From positions 1-64,000 of the forward strand of contig NZ_AUMR01000028.1 in assembly GCF_000430785.1 (NCBI RefSeq): a stretch of DNA of 64,000 nt. The letters are read 5' to 3'. The translations under genes were made by a program, and so were the position numbers. This DNA is from Ectobacillus panaciterrae DSM 19096. GTDB taxonomy: Bacteria; Bacillota; Bacilli; Bacillales; Bacillaceae_G. Positions within the stretch are counted from its first letter, which is position 1. The number at the start of each line of letters is the position of its first letter. Positions 1-8,037 of the stretch are shown here, piece by piece. Under the pieces are notes generated by a model that saw only the letters and a list, made by a program, of their open reading frames with translations, did not search any database and was not told the DNA's origin.

Positions 1-331
1 CAACGGACGAATTGTTATTCGTTGGCGGTTGTGGATTAGGAGCTGAAGCGTTAAAACGCAAAAATTCTAAAGAAACAAAAGCTTCTTTGCCATTAAAGAG
101 GATTTTGGCCCAGCCATTTTCCTTACTGAGAACGGAAACAGATTGCCCCTTCTTAAGCGTTCCTAAAATAGCTCCATTAGCGGAAGGAATTGAACGAACA
201 TATAAGTATGTTGCATCTACAGTCCCTTTTTTTGCAGATGTATCAGCTTGGGCAAAAACGTTAGGTGAAATAGCAGATAAATTGACTGCTGTGAGTGTGC
301 CCATAATAAGTGCTTTTTTCGTGTAATTCAT
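1..331 (-). CDS. Secreted SH3-domain protein, C-terminal part outside the window
   Basis: The minus strand reads from an ATG at 331 to the left edge without a stop, about 110 residues. It opens with a signal peptide (MNYTKKALIMGTLTAVNLSA, likely cut after VFA near residue 27). An SH3b-like domain follows at about residues 36-90, with the typical YLYVRSIPS, LKKGQSVSVLSKENGWAKI and FVSLEFL strands. A proline/asparagine-rich linker then runs off the edge. Bacterial SH3b domains usually bind peptidoglycan, so this is probably a cell-wall-associated enzyme or adhesin; the catalytic part, if any, lies outside. The SD (361-370) is too far from the ATG unless an intervening hairpin folds (see 337-370). 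The signal peptide and SH3 fold make this frame far more credible than the opposite strand. Confidence 0.8.
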   Translation of the reverse strand, partial: MNYTKKALIMGTLTAVNLSAISPNVFAQADTSAKKGTVDATYLYVRSIPSANGAILGTLKKGQSVSVLSKENGWAKILFNGKEAFVSLEFLRFNASAPNPQPPTNNNSSV

Positions 332-336
332 TTCGT

Positions 337-370
337 AAGGATATAAGAGCTATATCCTTCTCCCCTCCTT
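337..370 (-). promoter_or_regulatory. Ribosome binding site split from start codon by a perfect hairpin
   Basis: A strong SD (AAGGAGGGGA, 361-370) lies about 30 nt upstream of the ATG at 331. The gap holds a perfect 9-bp inverted repeat (AAGGATATA 351-359, loop GCTCT, TATATCCTT 337-345). If it folds in the mRNA, the SD-to-ATG spacing falls to about 7 nt, the normal value. Confidence 0.55.
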
Positions 371-453
371 CTATAAGGTAATGATTTTTTATTTATTTTT
401 AAATCACTTTACTTTTGGATAATCCTATAAATCTATATAAAAAGAAAAATTGT

Positions 454-649
454 TTATATATAAATGAATTATAATTTCGCCATGTCCATGTGCTATGTGC
501 AACCAAAAAGGGGTATTTGTATGCTTCTTCTCTCTGGTTTCCCCTTGCATGAACCACTCCAAAGGTTTGACCGCTTCTGCACGTCGCCGGATGATCTCTC
601 CCCCCTAAAAGAAAAGCTTTTATGTCGATTTTTTAGTTGCATTTATATA
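454..649 (-). repeat. Dispersed intergenic repeat, copy A (full length)
   Basis: This ~196-bp element has AT-rich ends of the TATATAAATG / CATTTATATA type. Its core reads, on the minus strand, AGAAGCGGTCAAACCTTTG then GTGGTTCATGCAAGGG. The same core recurs at 3411, 17431, 22289, 48544, 58369 and 59239. The open frame it carries on the plus strand is not conserved between copies, so I treat it as non-coding. The remaining sequence from 650 to 836 is AT-rich and holds nothing I recognise. Confidence 0.85.
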
Positions 650-836
650 GTTGTGCTTTAAACAAGGGAATAGGCAATTGTTTATTAAGATGTAAGAATG
701 TTCAAATGTTAATTATAATAGAATATTATGGAAAATGGAGGGAGGTTTATTGAAAAAATTGTGAAAATATAACCAGTTAATTATTTCATAGTTTTATCTA
801 TTAAATTATAAATAAATATCTTCACTATACTTCACA

Positions 837-869
837 CAAAAAATGACGGAAGACAAAGGCCTCCCGCCA
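837..869 (-). terminator. Rho-independent terminator of the marR-arsA operon
   Basis: On the minus strand a 10-bp stem (TGGCGGGAGG / TCTTCCGTCA, including G-U pairs) is followed by a run of six or more T. It lies directly after the small ORF. Confidence 0.75.
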
Positions 870-877
870 CTTTTCAT

Positions 878-1081
878 TTAATCGATAGAAATATTTGTTA
901 CTGTGCTGTTTTGTTTTTGCGGCTTCTTTGTTGAAGTTTCTAGATGAACCCCCAGTTCCTCTTGCAGAGCTTTCAAAAATATATGTGCCGTGTTCTGAAC
1001 CGATTCCGGCATTTCCTTCAGCACATACGCCCCAGCTTCCAATTTCATACGGATGAGCTTCTTCAGTAATTGTTCATTCAT
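878..1081 (-). CDS. Small conserved-looking protein downstream of arsA
   Basis: This 67-residue protein starts MNEQLLKKLIRMKLEAGAYV. The start at 1081 is chosen because GGAGG sits 8 nt upstream, and the ATG overlaps the arsA stop (ATGA-type coupling), so the two are translated together. The N-terminal two thirds look helical and amphipathic; the tail is rich in Thr, Lys, Gln and Ser. No membrane segment, cysteine pair or known motif is visible. The coupling suggests a partner or accessory of the ArsA-type ATPase, but this is inference from position only and I do not recognise the family. Confidence 0.75.
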   Translation of the reverse strand: MNEQLLKKLIRMKLEAGAYVLKEMPESVQNTAHIFLKALQEELGVHLETSTKKPQKQNSTVTNISID

Positions 1082-2255
1082 GAGTGCTGCCTCCAAATCG
1101 GATTTTCAATATATCTTCCTCAAATTTTGCGCCGAGAATGGTAAGATGAGTCAATGTTCTCGGAAGCGTAATATTGCGTTTGGCTGAACCTGCGCGTACA
1201 ATCAGCTCATCCCCTTTATGGTTTAAAGATAAATCCTTTTTGTCAGCAAACGGGACATGAAGAGCAAATATATATTCGTTGTCCTGTTTCTCAATGTGCT
1301 GTGTACGGAGGCTGAACTTAACTGACACTGGGTTGTTATCACCTTGGAACAGTGTATCTCCCATGCGTTTCAGCATTTCGAGCCCAACCATTTCTTGTTC
1401 GAATAAAGGCGCATAGTAAATAGGAAGCGGCGCGAAGCTGTCTTCAATCATTGTTTTATATTTTCGCTGAATGTCTTTCCATACTTGAAAATACGGGTCG
1501 GATACGTTGTCCGGAATGACGCGGTTTACCATAACAGCATCGACGTTGTAATCATATAAATTTAAATACGTAAAGCTGCGCTGTGCTTCTTTAATAACCA
1601 TCTTTTCCGGGTTCACAACGATGCGCACGCTTGTAATATCTCTATTAGAAAGAATTTGACGCATTTCATCGAGCTGTTCCAAAACGTTTCCGAGCTCTCC
1701 CATAATATCATCAGTTGGAAGCGGAATACCAAGCAGCGGCTGTGCCATCGGACGAACGACTTTTAGCACCTTCCGCTTTATCGGGAACAGCTTCTCCATC
1801 CACCAGCCGAGCATATCCGGGAAGCTCAGCATCGCCAGCGTCTCACCGGTCGGTGCGCAATCTATAATAATGACGTCGTATTTGTTTTCTTTGTAGTATT
1901 CCAATACTTTGAGAAGACTCATTAAATCTTCCATGCCGGGAAACATGGTAAGTTCTTCTACTGTAATATCATCAACTGTTTTGGAAGTGAACAAGAGGGT
2001 AATATATTTTTGAATTTTCCCCCAGCCCTTTTCCATTTCATATGTTGTATTAATTTCCTGTGCCCATAGGTTTTCCATAATTTCCGTCGGCTCGGAGGAA
2101 AGCTTAATGCCTAAGGAATCTCCTAAACTGTGGGCAGGATCGGTGCTCATCATCAATGTTTTTAATCCGCGCTTTGCGCTCTGAATCCCAGTTGCTGCAG
2201 AAATACTTGTTTTGCCTACGCCGCCTTTTCCTGTGTATAACATAATTCGCATCAT
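1074..2255 (-). CDS. ArsA-family ATPase with C-terminal HSP20-like domain
   Basis: This 393-residue protein belongs to the SIMIBI P-loop ATPases (ArsA/GET3). The deviant Walker A GKGGVGKTS lies at 9-17, STDPAHSLGDSL follows at about 37-48, and IDCAPTGE at 131-138 replaces the usual DTAPTGH. It has a single ATPase unit, unlike the duplicated E. coli ArsA. From about residue 310 to the end a beta-rich segment (LRTQHIEKQDNEYIFALHVP ... IVRAGSAKRNITLP) resembles the ArsA HSP20-like domain. No arsenite pump or ArsR gene is nearby, so arsenic resistance is unlikely; a chaperone or protein-targeting role is more plausible. Two ATGs in tandem sit 5 and 8 nt after GGGGG; the first is used here. The gene is preceded by MarR-type operators at 2269-2306. 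Confidence 0.85.
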   Translation of the reverse strand: MMRIMLYTGKGGVGKTSISAATGIQSAKRGLKTLMMSTDPAHSLGDSLGIKLSSEPTEIMENLWAQEINTTYEMEKGWGKIQKYITLLFTSKTVDDITVEELTMFPGMEDLMSLLKVLEYYKENKYDVIIIDCAPTGETLAMLSFPDMLGWWMEKLFPIKRKVLKVVRPMAQPLLGIPLPTDDIMGELGNVLEQLDEMRQILSNRDITSVRIVVNPEKMVIKEAQRSFTYLNLYDYNVDAVMVNRVIPDNVSDPYFQVWKDIQRKYKTMIEDSFAPLPIYYAPLFEQEMVGLEMLKRMGDTLFQGDNNPVSVKFSLRTQHIEKQDNEYIFALHVPFADKKDLSLNHKGDELIVRAGSAKRNITLPRTLTHLTILGAKFEEDILKIRFGGSTHE

Positions 2256-2268
2256 TATATCCCCCTTT

Positions 2269-2306
2269 AAATTACGAGTGTCAAATATTACGAGTATCGA
2301 AATATT
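2269..2306 (-). promoter_or_regulatory. Tandem MarR-type operators upstream of arsA
   Basis: An imperfect palindrome AATATTACGA-GTA-TCGAAATATT (2284-2306) overlaps a second, weaker one (AAATTACGA-GTG-TCAAATATT, 2269-2289). The same 10-3-10 motif precedes marR at 2830-2852. The shared motif points to the adjacent MarR protein as the binder. Confidence 0.65.
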
Positions 2307-2334
2307 ATACCGAATAAAAGCCCTATACTGGGTT

Positions 2335-2814
2335 CTATTCGATAGGAATGTTTTGAATTCCTGTTGCGGGTTTTGTTTCTGCAGGATGCTGTTCGCTGCC
2401 GAGAGAATTCATCGCCTTTTGGAGAATGTGAAGTAGGAATGCTTTTTCTTCTTCAGTTAATGCTCCTGTTACGAGTCCAAAATAGTGAGCGGCGCTCGTT
2501 TTCACTTCATCCACAAGCTGTTGTCCCTGCTCAGTTAGGCGAATAACGACGATGCGGCGATCTGCTTCGCTTCGGTAGCGTTCAAGATAGCCTTTTTTAA
2601 CAAGTCTATTTACAACTCCTGTTGCGGTACTCATCGGTATATCCAGAAGCTCAGCGATTTCACTCATAATGACTTCGTTATTGCGGCTCATCCAAAGAAG
2701 GCAAAACACTTCTGTTTTGGAAAGGGATAAATCAATTTTCACCCATTCCTCAGGGTAGAAGAGCTTTCTTGCGTTGTTCAGCAATAACTCTAAAAAATCT
2801 TCGTACTGAATCAA
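2335..2814 (-). CDS. MarR-family transcriptional regulator
   Basis: This 159-residue protein has a MarR winged helix: LSKTEVFCLLWM helix, recognition region MSEIAELLDIPMSTATGVVN at about 50-69, and wing RLVKKGYLERYRSEADRRIV. The start is TTG at 2814, with a GGAG SD about 9 nt upstream; no better in-frame ATG is present. The tail after about residue 140 is a short polar extension. It is the first gene of marR-arsA-ORF67. Near-identical palindromes lie before it (2830-2852) and between it and arsA (2269-2306), so negative autoregulation and control of arsA are likely. The ligand is unknown. Confidence 0.9.
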   Translation of the reverse strand: MIQYEDFLELLLNNARKLFYPEEWVKIDLSLSKTEVFCLLWMSRNNEVIMSEIAELLDIPMSTATGVVNRLVKKGYLERYRSEADRRIVVIRLTEQGQQLVDEVKTSAAHYFGLVTGALTEEEKAFLLHILQKAMNSLGSEQHPAETKPATGIQNIPIE

Positions 2815-2829
2815 TTTGTTCCACTCCCG

Positions 2830-2852
2830 TATATTTCGAGTGTCGTAATATT
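2830..2852 (-). promoter_or_regulatory. MarR-type operator upstream of marR
   Basis: TATATTTCGA-GTG-TCGTAATATT is an interrupted palindrome immediately upstream of the marR SD. It matches the arsA-proximal site in sequence, arm length and 3-nt centre. Binding here would block ribosome-proximal transcription initiation. Confidence 0.65.
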
Positions 2853-3100
2853 TATTTTTAGTTTATTCAAAAAGGGAATTCATGTCAATAGGAAACAGCG
2901 GGAGAAAGAAATTTATTTTTTCATTCATAAATATAAAACAGCTACTTTAAGGTCTTGCAGGGATATGTTAAATTACAAGAAGAACCTAAAATTGGTATAA
3001 GTAAATATATATGGATATTTGTTGAATCTGTATGCTATATACTTAGGTTTTAGCTCATATGATGTTATACAGACAGAAAATAAGAGGGGATGATTATACT

Positions 3101-3334
3101 GTGAAAAGACGAAACACCGCAGCATTTACTTTTTTGGCGTGGGGTTCTTTCATCTGCGCGCTTTCCGCCATGCTGGTCGGCATTTACACGTTGAATGAAC
3201 CGCTGAGCGTAAAAGGGTACTATCTCGTTGGAACATTATTTTTAACAATGTCCAGCTTTGTGCTGCAAAAAACGATTCGTGATAATGAAGAAGATGATGC
3301 AAAAATAAAGAGAGACACACCTATAGAAAAATAG
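3101..3334 (+). CDS. YiaA/YiaB-like small membrane protein
   Basis: This 77-residue protein from GTG 3101 begins MKRRNTAAFTFLAWGSFICA. It has two hydrophobic helices (about 7-29 and 38-60) joined by a short NEPLSVKGYY turn and ends in a charged tail (EEDDAKIKRD). This matches the YiaA/YiaB two-helix membrane family in size and layout. GTG is preferred over the upstream ATG at 3059 because AAGAGGGG lies about 11 nt before it. Function is unknown. It is monocistronic with its own terminator. Confidence 0.8.
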   Translation: MKRRNTAAFTFLAWGSFICALSAMLVGIYTLNEPLSVKGYYLVGTLFLTMSSFVLQKTIRDNEEDDAKIKRDTPIEK

Positions 3335-3346
3335 GTTTAACAGAGA

Positions 3347-3375
3347 AGAAAGGCAGTGAGCCTTTCTTTTTTGTT
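3347..3375 (+). terminator. Terminator after the YiaAB-like gene
   Basis: Stem GAAAGG(C) / CCTTTC with a short AGTGAG loop is followed by a T run. Confidence 0.8.
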
Positions 3376-3410
3376 TAAAATACAAAGCATAAACTCTTTG
3401 GTTGCTGCAC

Positions 3411-3606
3411 CTATATAAGTCCACATTGTTATTCTGACATATCTATCGTTTACCACGTAGAACAAAAGGGAAACTGCGCTCGCTCCCTCTCTCTGGTTTC
3501 CCTCTGCATGGGCCACGAAAAGGTTTTGACCGCTTCTACGCTTATTCGGATGCTCTCCCCCTAAAAGAAACGTTTTTGTGTTGATTTTTTTAGTTGCATT
3601 TATATA
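3411..3606 (-). repeat. Dispersed intergenic repeat, copy B (second subfamily)
   Basis: This ~196-bp copy shares the core AGAAGCGGTCAAAACCTTTT and the TATATAAATGCAACTAAAAA end with copy A. Its other third differs: GTAGAACAAAAGGGAAACTG and ATCTATCGTTTACC (plus strand) are shared only with copy C at 48544. It fills most of the gap before gatC. Confidence 0.85.
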
Positions 3607-3717
3607 AATGAGCAGATTTCGCTTTTCTTATGCACGATAGGTTGCTTGTATCCTAGGAAGTCTGGTATCATCAGTATTATTGTATAATGAACGAATATTT
3701 ATGGAGGTGGCTTAGCC

Positions 3718-4008
3718 GTGTCAAGAATTTCTGTTGATAGCGTAAAGCACGTTGCGCATTTGGCGCGTCTTGCGATTACAGAGCAAGACGCAGAAAAGTT
3801 CTCAAAGCAGTTGGATGCAATTATTACATTTGCAGAGCAATTAAACGAGTTGGATACCGAAAACGTAAAACCAACATCTCACGTATTGGATATGAAGAAT
3901 GTGCTGCGTGAAGATGTATCGGAAAAAGGATTGCCTGTTGAAGAGGTAATGAAAAATGCACCGGATCATAAGGACAATCAAGTACGCGTGCCTGCAATTT
4001 TGGAATAG
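3718..4008 (+). CDS. gatC: Aspartyl/glutamyl-tRNA amidotransferase subunit C
   Basis: The 96-residue GatC is the small clamp subunit of the GatCAB amidotransferase, which converts Glu-tRNA(Gln) (and Asp-tRNA(Asn) where needed) to the amidated form. It shows the family pattern: [20 protein letters not shown] near the N-terminus, then a central helix and the C-terminal motif LREDV ... [16 protein letters not shown]. The start is GTG at 3718 after GGAGGTGG. It is the first gene of gatC-gatA-gatB, with 14 nt to gatA. A TATAAT-like -10 lies near 3680; I could not assign a clean -35. Confidence 0.97.
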   Translation: MSRISVDSVKHVAHLARLAITEQDAEKFSKQLDAIITFAEQLNELDTENVKPTSHVLDMKNVLREDVSEKGLPVEEVMKNAPDHKDNQVRVPAILE

Positions 4009-4022
4009 GGGAGGGGATATAC

Positions 4023-5483
4023 GTGGCACTATTTGAACATTCTGTATCTGAATTACATAAAAAGCTGCATAGCAAAGAAATATCCGTCACAGATTTAGTG
4101 GACGAGTCCTACAAGCGCATTGCGCAAGTAGAAGATAAGGTAAAAGCGTTCCTTACATTAGATGAAGAGGGAGCACGCGCGAAAGCGAGAGAATTGGATG
4201 AGAAGCTTGGTAACGCGGACGAGTACGGTCTTCTTTTCGGTATGCCGATCGGTGTAAAGGATAACATCGTAACAAAAGGCCTCCGTACAACATGTGCGAG
4301 CAAAATCTTGGCAAACTTCGATCCTATTTATGATGCGACAGTGGTACAAAAGCTGAACCAAGCGGAAACTATTACAATTGGTAAGCTGAATATGGATGAG
4401 TTTGCAATGGGGTCTTCTAACGAAAACTCCGGATTTTATCCAACAAAAAACCCATGGAATATTGAATATGTACCAGGCGGCTCCAGCGGCGGCTCTGCGG
4501 CATCTGTAGCGGCAGGAGAAGTATTGTTCTCCCTTGGTTCTGATACAGGCGGTTCTATCCGTCAGCCGGCAGCGTACTGCGGCGTAGTCGGATTAAAGCC
4601 TACGTACGGCCGTGTATCTCGTTTCGGCCTTGTTGCGTTTGCATCTTCTCTTGATCAAATTGGTCCGATTACACGCACAGTAGCAGATAACGCATACTTG
4701 CTGCAGGCGATCTCTGGATTCGATAAAATGGATTCTACTTCCGCAAACGTAGAAACAGGCGACTATTTATCTGCGTTAACGGGAGACGTGAAAGGCTTGC
4801 GCATTGCAGTTCCAAAAGAATACTTGGGTGAAGGCGTAAGCGAGGAAGTACGTCAGTCCGTATTGAACGCATTAAAGGTATTAGAAGGTATGGGTGCGAC
4901 TTGGGACGAGGTTTCTCTGCCACATTCCAAATATGCGCTTGCGACTTATTACCTATTGTCTTCTTCTGAAGCGTCTGCGAACCTTGCACGCTTTGACGGC
5001 GTGCGCTATGGTGTTCGCTCCGACAATGCAACAAGCCTGCTAGAGTTGTACAAGCAAACGCGCAGCGAAGGCTTCGGCGACGAAGTGAAGCGCCGTATCA
5101 TGCTTGGCACATTTGCATTAAGTTCCGGTTACTACGATGCGTACTACAAGAAGGCGCAGCAAGTTCGTACGTTAATCAAAAATGACTTTGAAAAAGTATT
5201 TGAAAACTATGATGTTATCATCGGGCCGACAACGCCGACGCCTGCATTCAAGCTTGGAGAGAAGATTGAAGACCCGATGACAATGTATGCAAATGATATT
5301 CTAACGATCCCTGTAAACCTTGCAGGCGTTCCCGGCATCTCTATACCTTGCGGCTTTGGTGAGAACGGCATGCCATTAGGACTTCAAATTATCGGCAAAC
5401 ATTTTGATGAAGCAACTGTGTACCGCACTGCTCATGCGTTTGAGCAAGCGACGGATTATCATAAACAAAAACCGCAACTGTAA
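4023..5483 (+). CDS. gatA: Aspartyl/glutamyl-tRNA amidotransferase subunit A
   Basis: This 486-residue amidase-signature enzyme supplies ammonia from glutamine for tRNA-dependent amidation. The Ser-cisSer-Lys triad is intact at the standard positions: Lys79 (GVKDN), Ser154 (GGSSGGS) and Ser178 ([10 protein letters not shown]). Length equals the family norm. It starts with GTG 4023 behind GAGGGG and sits 14 nt after gatC and 15 nt before gatB. It acts in the cytosol as part of the GatCAB trimer. Confidence 0.98.
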   Translation: MALFEHSVSELHKKLHSKEISVTDLVDESYKRIAQVEDKVKAFLTLDEEGARAKARELDEKLGNADEYGLLFGMPIGVKDNIVTKGLRTTCASKILANFDPIYDATVVQKLNQAETITIGKLNMDEFAMGSSNENSGFYPTKNPWNIEYVPGGSSGGSAASVAAGEVLFSLGSDTGGSIRQPAAYCGVVGLKPTYGRVSRFGLVAFASSLDQIGPITRTVADNAYLLQAISGFDKMDSTSANVETGDYLSALTGDVKGLRIAVPKEYLGEGVSEEVRQSVLNALKVLEGMGATWDEVSLPHSKYALATYYLLSSSEASANLARFDGVRYGVRSDNATSLLELYKQTRSEGFGDEVKRRIMLGTFALSSGYYDAYYKKAQQVRTLIKNDFEKVFENYDVIIGPTTPTPAFKLGEKIEDPMTMYANDILTIPVNLAGVPGISIPCGFGENGMPLGLQIIGKHFDEATVYRTAHAFEQATDYHKQKPQL

Positions 5484-5498
5484 AGGAGGCGAAATGAA

Positions 5499-6929
5499 AT
5501 GAATTTTGAAACAATTATTGGTTTAGAAGTGCATGTTGAGCTAAAAACAAAATCTAAAATTTTCTCCGCTAGTCCGAATGCATTCGGTGCGCCTCCAAAT
5601 ACGCAAACGAGCGTAATTGAACTGGGCTATCCTGGTGTGCTTCCTGTTTTAAATAAGCAGGCGGTAGAATTTGCAATGAAAGCCGCAATGGCATTGAACT
5701 GCGAAGTTGCCACGGAAACGAAATTTGACCGTAAAAACTACTTCTATCCGGACAATCCAAAGGCATATCAAATCTCTCAATATGACAAGCCGATCGGCGA
5801 GAACGGCTGGATTGAAATTGAAGTGGGCGGCAAGAAAAAACGCATCGGCATTACGCGTCTTCACCTAGAAGAGGATGCAGGAAAATTAACGCATACAGGT
5901 GATGGCTACTCCTTAGTAGATTTTAACCGTCAAGGAACACCTTTGATTGAAATTGTATCTGAGCCGGATATCCGTACACCGGAAGAAGCTTATGCATACT
6001 TGGAAAAGTTAAAATCTATCGTTCAATATACGGGCGTATCTGACTGTAAGATGGAAGAAGGTTCTCTTCGCTGTGATGCGAACATTTCTCTTCGTCCAAT
6101 CGGACAAGAAAAGTTTGGTACAAAAACAGAATTGAAAAACTTAAACTCCTTTGCATTCGTGCAAAAAGGATTAGAATACGAACAAGCACGCCAAGAGAAA
6201 GAGCTTCTTTCCGGCGGTGTAATTCAACAAGAAACGCGCCGTTATGATGAAGCAAGCAAAAAAACAATCTTAATGCGCGTAAAAGAGGGCTCTGATGATT
6301 ATCGTTACTTCCCGGAGCCTGATCTTGTAGAGCTTTACATTGACGATGAGTGGAAGAATCGTGTACGCGCGCAAATTCCTGAGCTTCCAGACGCACGTCA
6401 GAAGCGCTATGTGGAAGAACTGGGATTGCCGGCTTACGATGCTGCCGTACTAACAGCGACAAAAGAAATGTCCGATTTCTTCGAAGCGACAGTAGCGGAC
6501 GGAGCGGATGCGAAGCTTGCTTCCAACTGGCTGATGGGTGAAGTATCTGCCTACTTAAACAAGCAGCAAAAAGAGCTTCATCATATCGCGTTAACGCCAG
6601 AGAGCTTAGCGAAGATGATTCAGCTGATTGAAAAGGGGACAATTTCTTCCAAAATTGCGAAAAAGGTGTTTGCTGAATTAGTAGAAAAAGGCGGAGATCC
6701 AGAAGTAATCATCAAGGAAAAAGGACTTGTTCAAATTTCTGATGAAGGTGCGCTTCGCAAGATTGTCACAGAGATTCTTGATGGCAATGCCCAGTCTATT
6801 GAAGACTACAAAAGCGGGAAAGACCGTGCCATCGGCTTCTTAGTCGGCCAAATCATGAAGGCGACAAAAGGACAGGCAAACCCGCCGCTTGTAAACAAGC
6901 TTCTTTTAGAGGAAATCAACAAGCGATAA
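5499..6929 (+). CDS. gatB: Aspartyl/glutamyl-tRNA amidotransferase subunit B
   Basis: This 476-residue tRNA-binding and kinase-like subunit of GatCAB begins [20 protein letters not shown], a hallmark of the family. [10 protein letters not shown] and [17 protein letters not shown] follow in the cradle domain, and a helical C-terminal YqeY-like tail binds the tRNA elbow. It activates the aminoacyl-tRNA with ATP and receives ammonia through a channel from GatA. Start ATG 5499 follows AAAGGAGG. It is the last gene of the operon and is followed directly by a terminator. Confidence 0.98.
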   Translation: MNFETIIGLEVHVELKTKSKIFSASPNAFGAPPNTQTSVIELGYPGVLPVLNKQAVEFAMKAAMALNCEVATETKFDRKNYFYPDNPKAYQISQYDKPIGENGWIEIEVGGKKKRIGITRLHLEEDAGKLTHTGDGYSLVDFNRQGTPLIEIVSEPDIRTPEEAYAYLEKLKSIVQYTGVSDCKMEEGSLRCDANISLRPIGQEKFGTKTELKNLNSFAFVQKGLEYEQARQEKELLSGGVIQQETRRYDEASKKTILMRVKEGSDDYRYFPEPDLVELYIDDEWKNRVRAQIPELPDARQKRYVEELGLPAYDAAVLTATKEMSDFFEATVADGADAKLASNWLMGEVSAYLNKQQKELHHIALTPESLAKMIQLIEKGTISSKIAKKVFAELVEKGGDPEVIIKEKGLVQISDEGALRKIVTEILDGNAQSIEDYKSGKDRAIGFLVGQIMKATKGQANPPLVNKLLLEEINKR

Positions 6930-6941
6930 AGCTGCTGAAAG

Positions 6942-6964
6942 CACCCTATTATAGGGTGTTTTCT
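6942..6964 (+). terminator. Terminator of gatCAB
   Basis: Perfect stem CACCCTA / TAGGGTG with a TTA loop is followed by TTTT, 13 bp after the gatB stop. Confidence 0.85.
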
Positions 6965-6995
6965 CGTATAAGCTGACATTTTATTAGCTATTCTG

Positions 6996-7016
6996 TTTAA
7001 TCAAACGTTTGTTTAA
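6996..7016 (+). promoter_or_regulatory. Palindromic operator-like motif upstream of dgkB
   Basis: The core AATCAAACGTTTGTTTAA is a near-palindrome about 90 bp before the dgkB start. The same 21 bp occurs in reverse complement at 60877-60897, overlapping the stop codon of the fatty acid desaturase gene. TetR-family repressors often bind sites of this form; the binder is unknown. Confidence 0.5.
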
Positions 7017-7103
7017 CCATACTATAAAAGTTGCAAAATCACTTTAATAATGATACATCTAAAATTAGAGGGAATTTTCTACTAAGTTAAGGATGATGGG
7101 ATT

Positions 7104-8000
7104 ATGAAACGTGCAAGAATTATATACAACCCTACTTCCGGACGAGAGCTGTTTAAAAAGCATTTGCCGGAGGTGCTCGAAAAGCTTGAGAAAGCGGGAT
7201 ATGAAACATCCTGTCACGCGACTATAGGCGCAGGCGATGCGACGAAGGCTGCGGCAGAAGCGGCGCGTCGCGGGTTTGATCTGGTCATCGCAGCGGGAGG
7301 AGACGGTACGCTGAACGAGGTCATCAACGGCTTAGTGGGACAAGTTCACCGTCCGAAGTTCGGCATTATCCCTGTAGGAACCACGAACGACTTTGCCCGT
7401 GCCATCGGCGTACCGCGCACTATTGAAGAGGCAGCCGATATTATTTGTGCAGGGCATTCTGTACCGCTTGATATTGGAAGAGCTAATGATAAGTATTTTA
7501 TTAATATCGCCGGCGGCGGCCGTATTACAGAACTGACATTTGAGGTGCCAAGCAAGCTGAAAACCGTACTGGGACAACTTGCGTATTACTTAAAAGGAAT
7601 CGAAATGCTTCCTTCCCTGCACCCTACATATGTGGAAATTGAATATGATGGGAAAATCATGCAAGAAGAAATCACACTTTTCTTGATTACAAACACAACA
7701 TCTGTCGGCGGATTTGAAAAAATGGCGCCGTATGCTTCTATTAACGACGGTATGTTTGATTTGCTTATACTTAAAAAAGGATCTATTGCAGACTTGATTA
7801 AGGCAGCTTCACAAGCGCTTCGCGGCGAGCATATCAACAATCCGCAAATTTTGTACACGCAAGCTAATCGCATTAAGATAACAACGCCTGAGAAGCTGAT
7901 GATTAACTTGGACGGCGAGTACGGCGGAGATACACCAATGGAGTTTGAAAACTTGTATCATTATTTGGAACTGTTTGTGCCGGAGACAAGGGAAGAATAA
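7104..8000 (+). CDS. dgkB: Diacylglycerol kinase (DagK/YerQ family lipid kinase)
   Basis: This 298-residue soluble lipid kinase phosphorylates diacylglycerol to phosphatidate, recycling the DAG released by lipoteichoic acid synthesis. The kinase signature GGDGTLNE lies at 65-72, preceded by IYNPTSGR near the N-terminus. GTTNDFARAIGVP (about 92-104) binds nucleotide, and INLDGEYGGDTP lies near the C-terminus. Position after gatCAB and before the rlmCD region matches B. subtilis yerQ (dgkB). A palindromic motif at 6996-7016 may be its operator. It ends at a strong bidirectional terminator. Confidence 0.93.
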   Translation: MKRARIIYNPTSGRELFKKHLPEVLEKLEKAGYETSCHATIGAGDATKAAAEAARRGFDLVIAAGGDGTLNEVINGLVGQVHRPKFGIIPVGTTNDFARAIGVPRTIEEAADIICAGHSVPLDIGRANDKYFINIAGGGRITELTFEVPSKLKTVLGQLAYYLKGIEMLPSLHPTYVEIEYDGKIMQEEITLFLITNTTSVGGFEKMAPYASINDGMFDLLILKKGSIADLIKAASQALRGEHINNPQILYTQANRIKITTPEKLMINLDGEYGGDTPMEFENLYHYLELFVPETREE

Positions 8001-8001
8001 A

Positions 8002-8037
8002 AATAAAAGAAGGCTGAGGCCTTCTTTTATTTTTTCT
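8002..8037. terminator. Bidirectional terminator between dgkB and the deacetylase cluster
   Basis: A perfect 13-bp stem (AATAAAAGAAGGC / GCCTTCTTTTATT, loop TGAG) has T/A runs on both sides. It serves dgkB and the convergent deacetylase gene, whose stop codon (8027-8029) lies inside the stem. Confidence 0.9.

Noticed and set aside
12-326. 104-residue frame on the plus strand at the left edge
   Set aside because: The opposite strand encodes a clear signal peptide plus SH3 domain over the same bases; this frame shows no SD or domain.
464-661. 65-residue plus-strand frame
   Set aside because: It is carried by repeat copy A. Other copies do not keep the frame, so it is a by-product of the repeat.
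6016-6642. 208-residue frame antisense to gatB
   Set aside because: gatB is certain over this region; the antisense product is Leu/Ser/His-rich without any family pattern.
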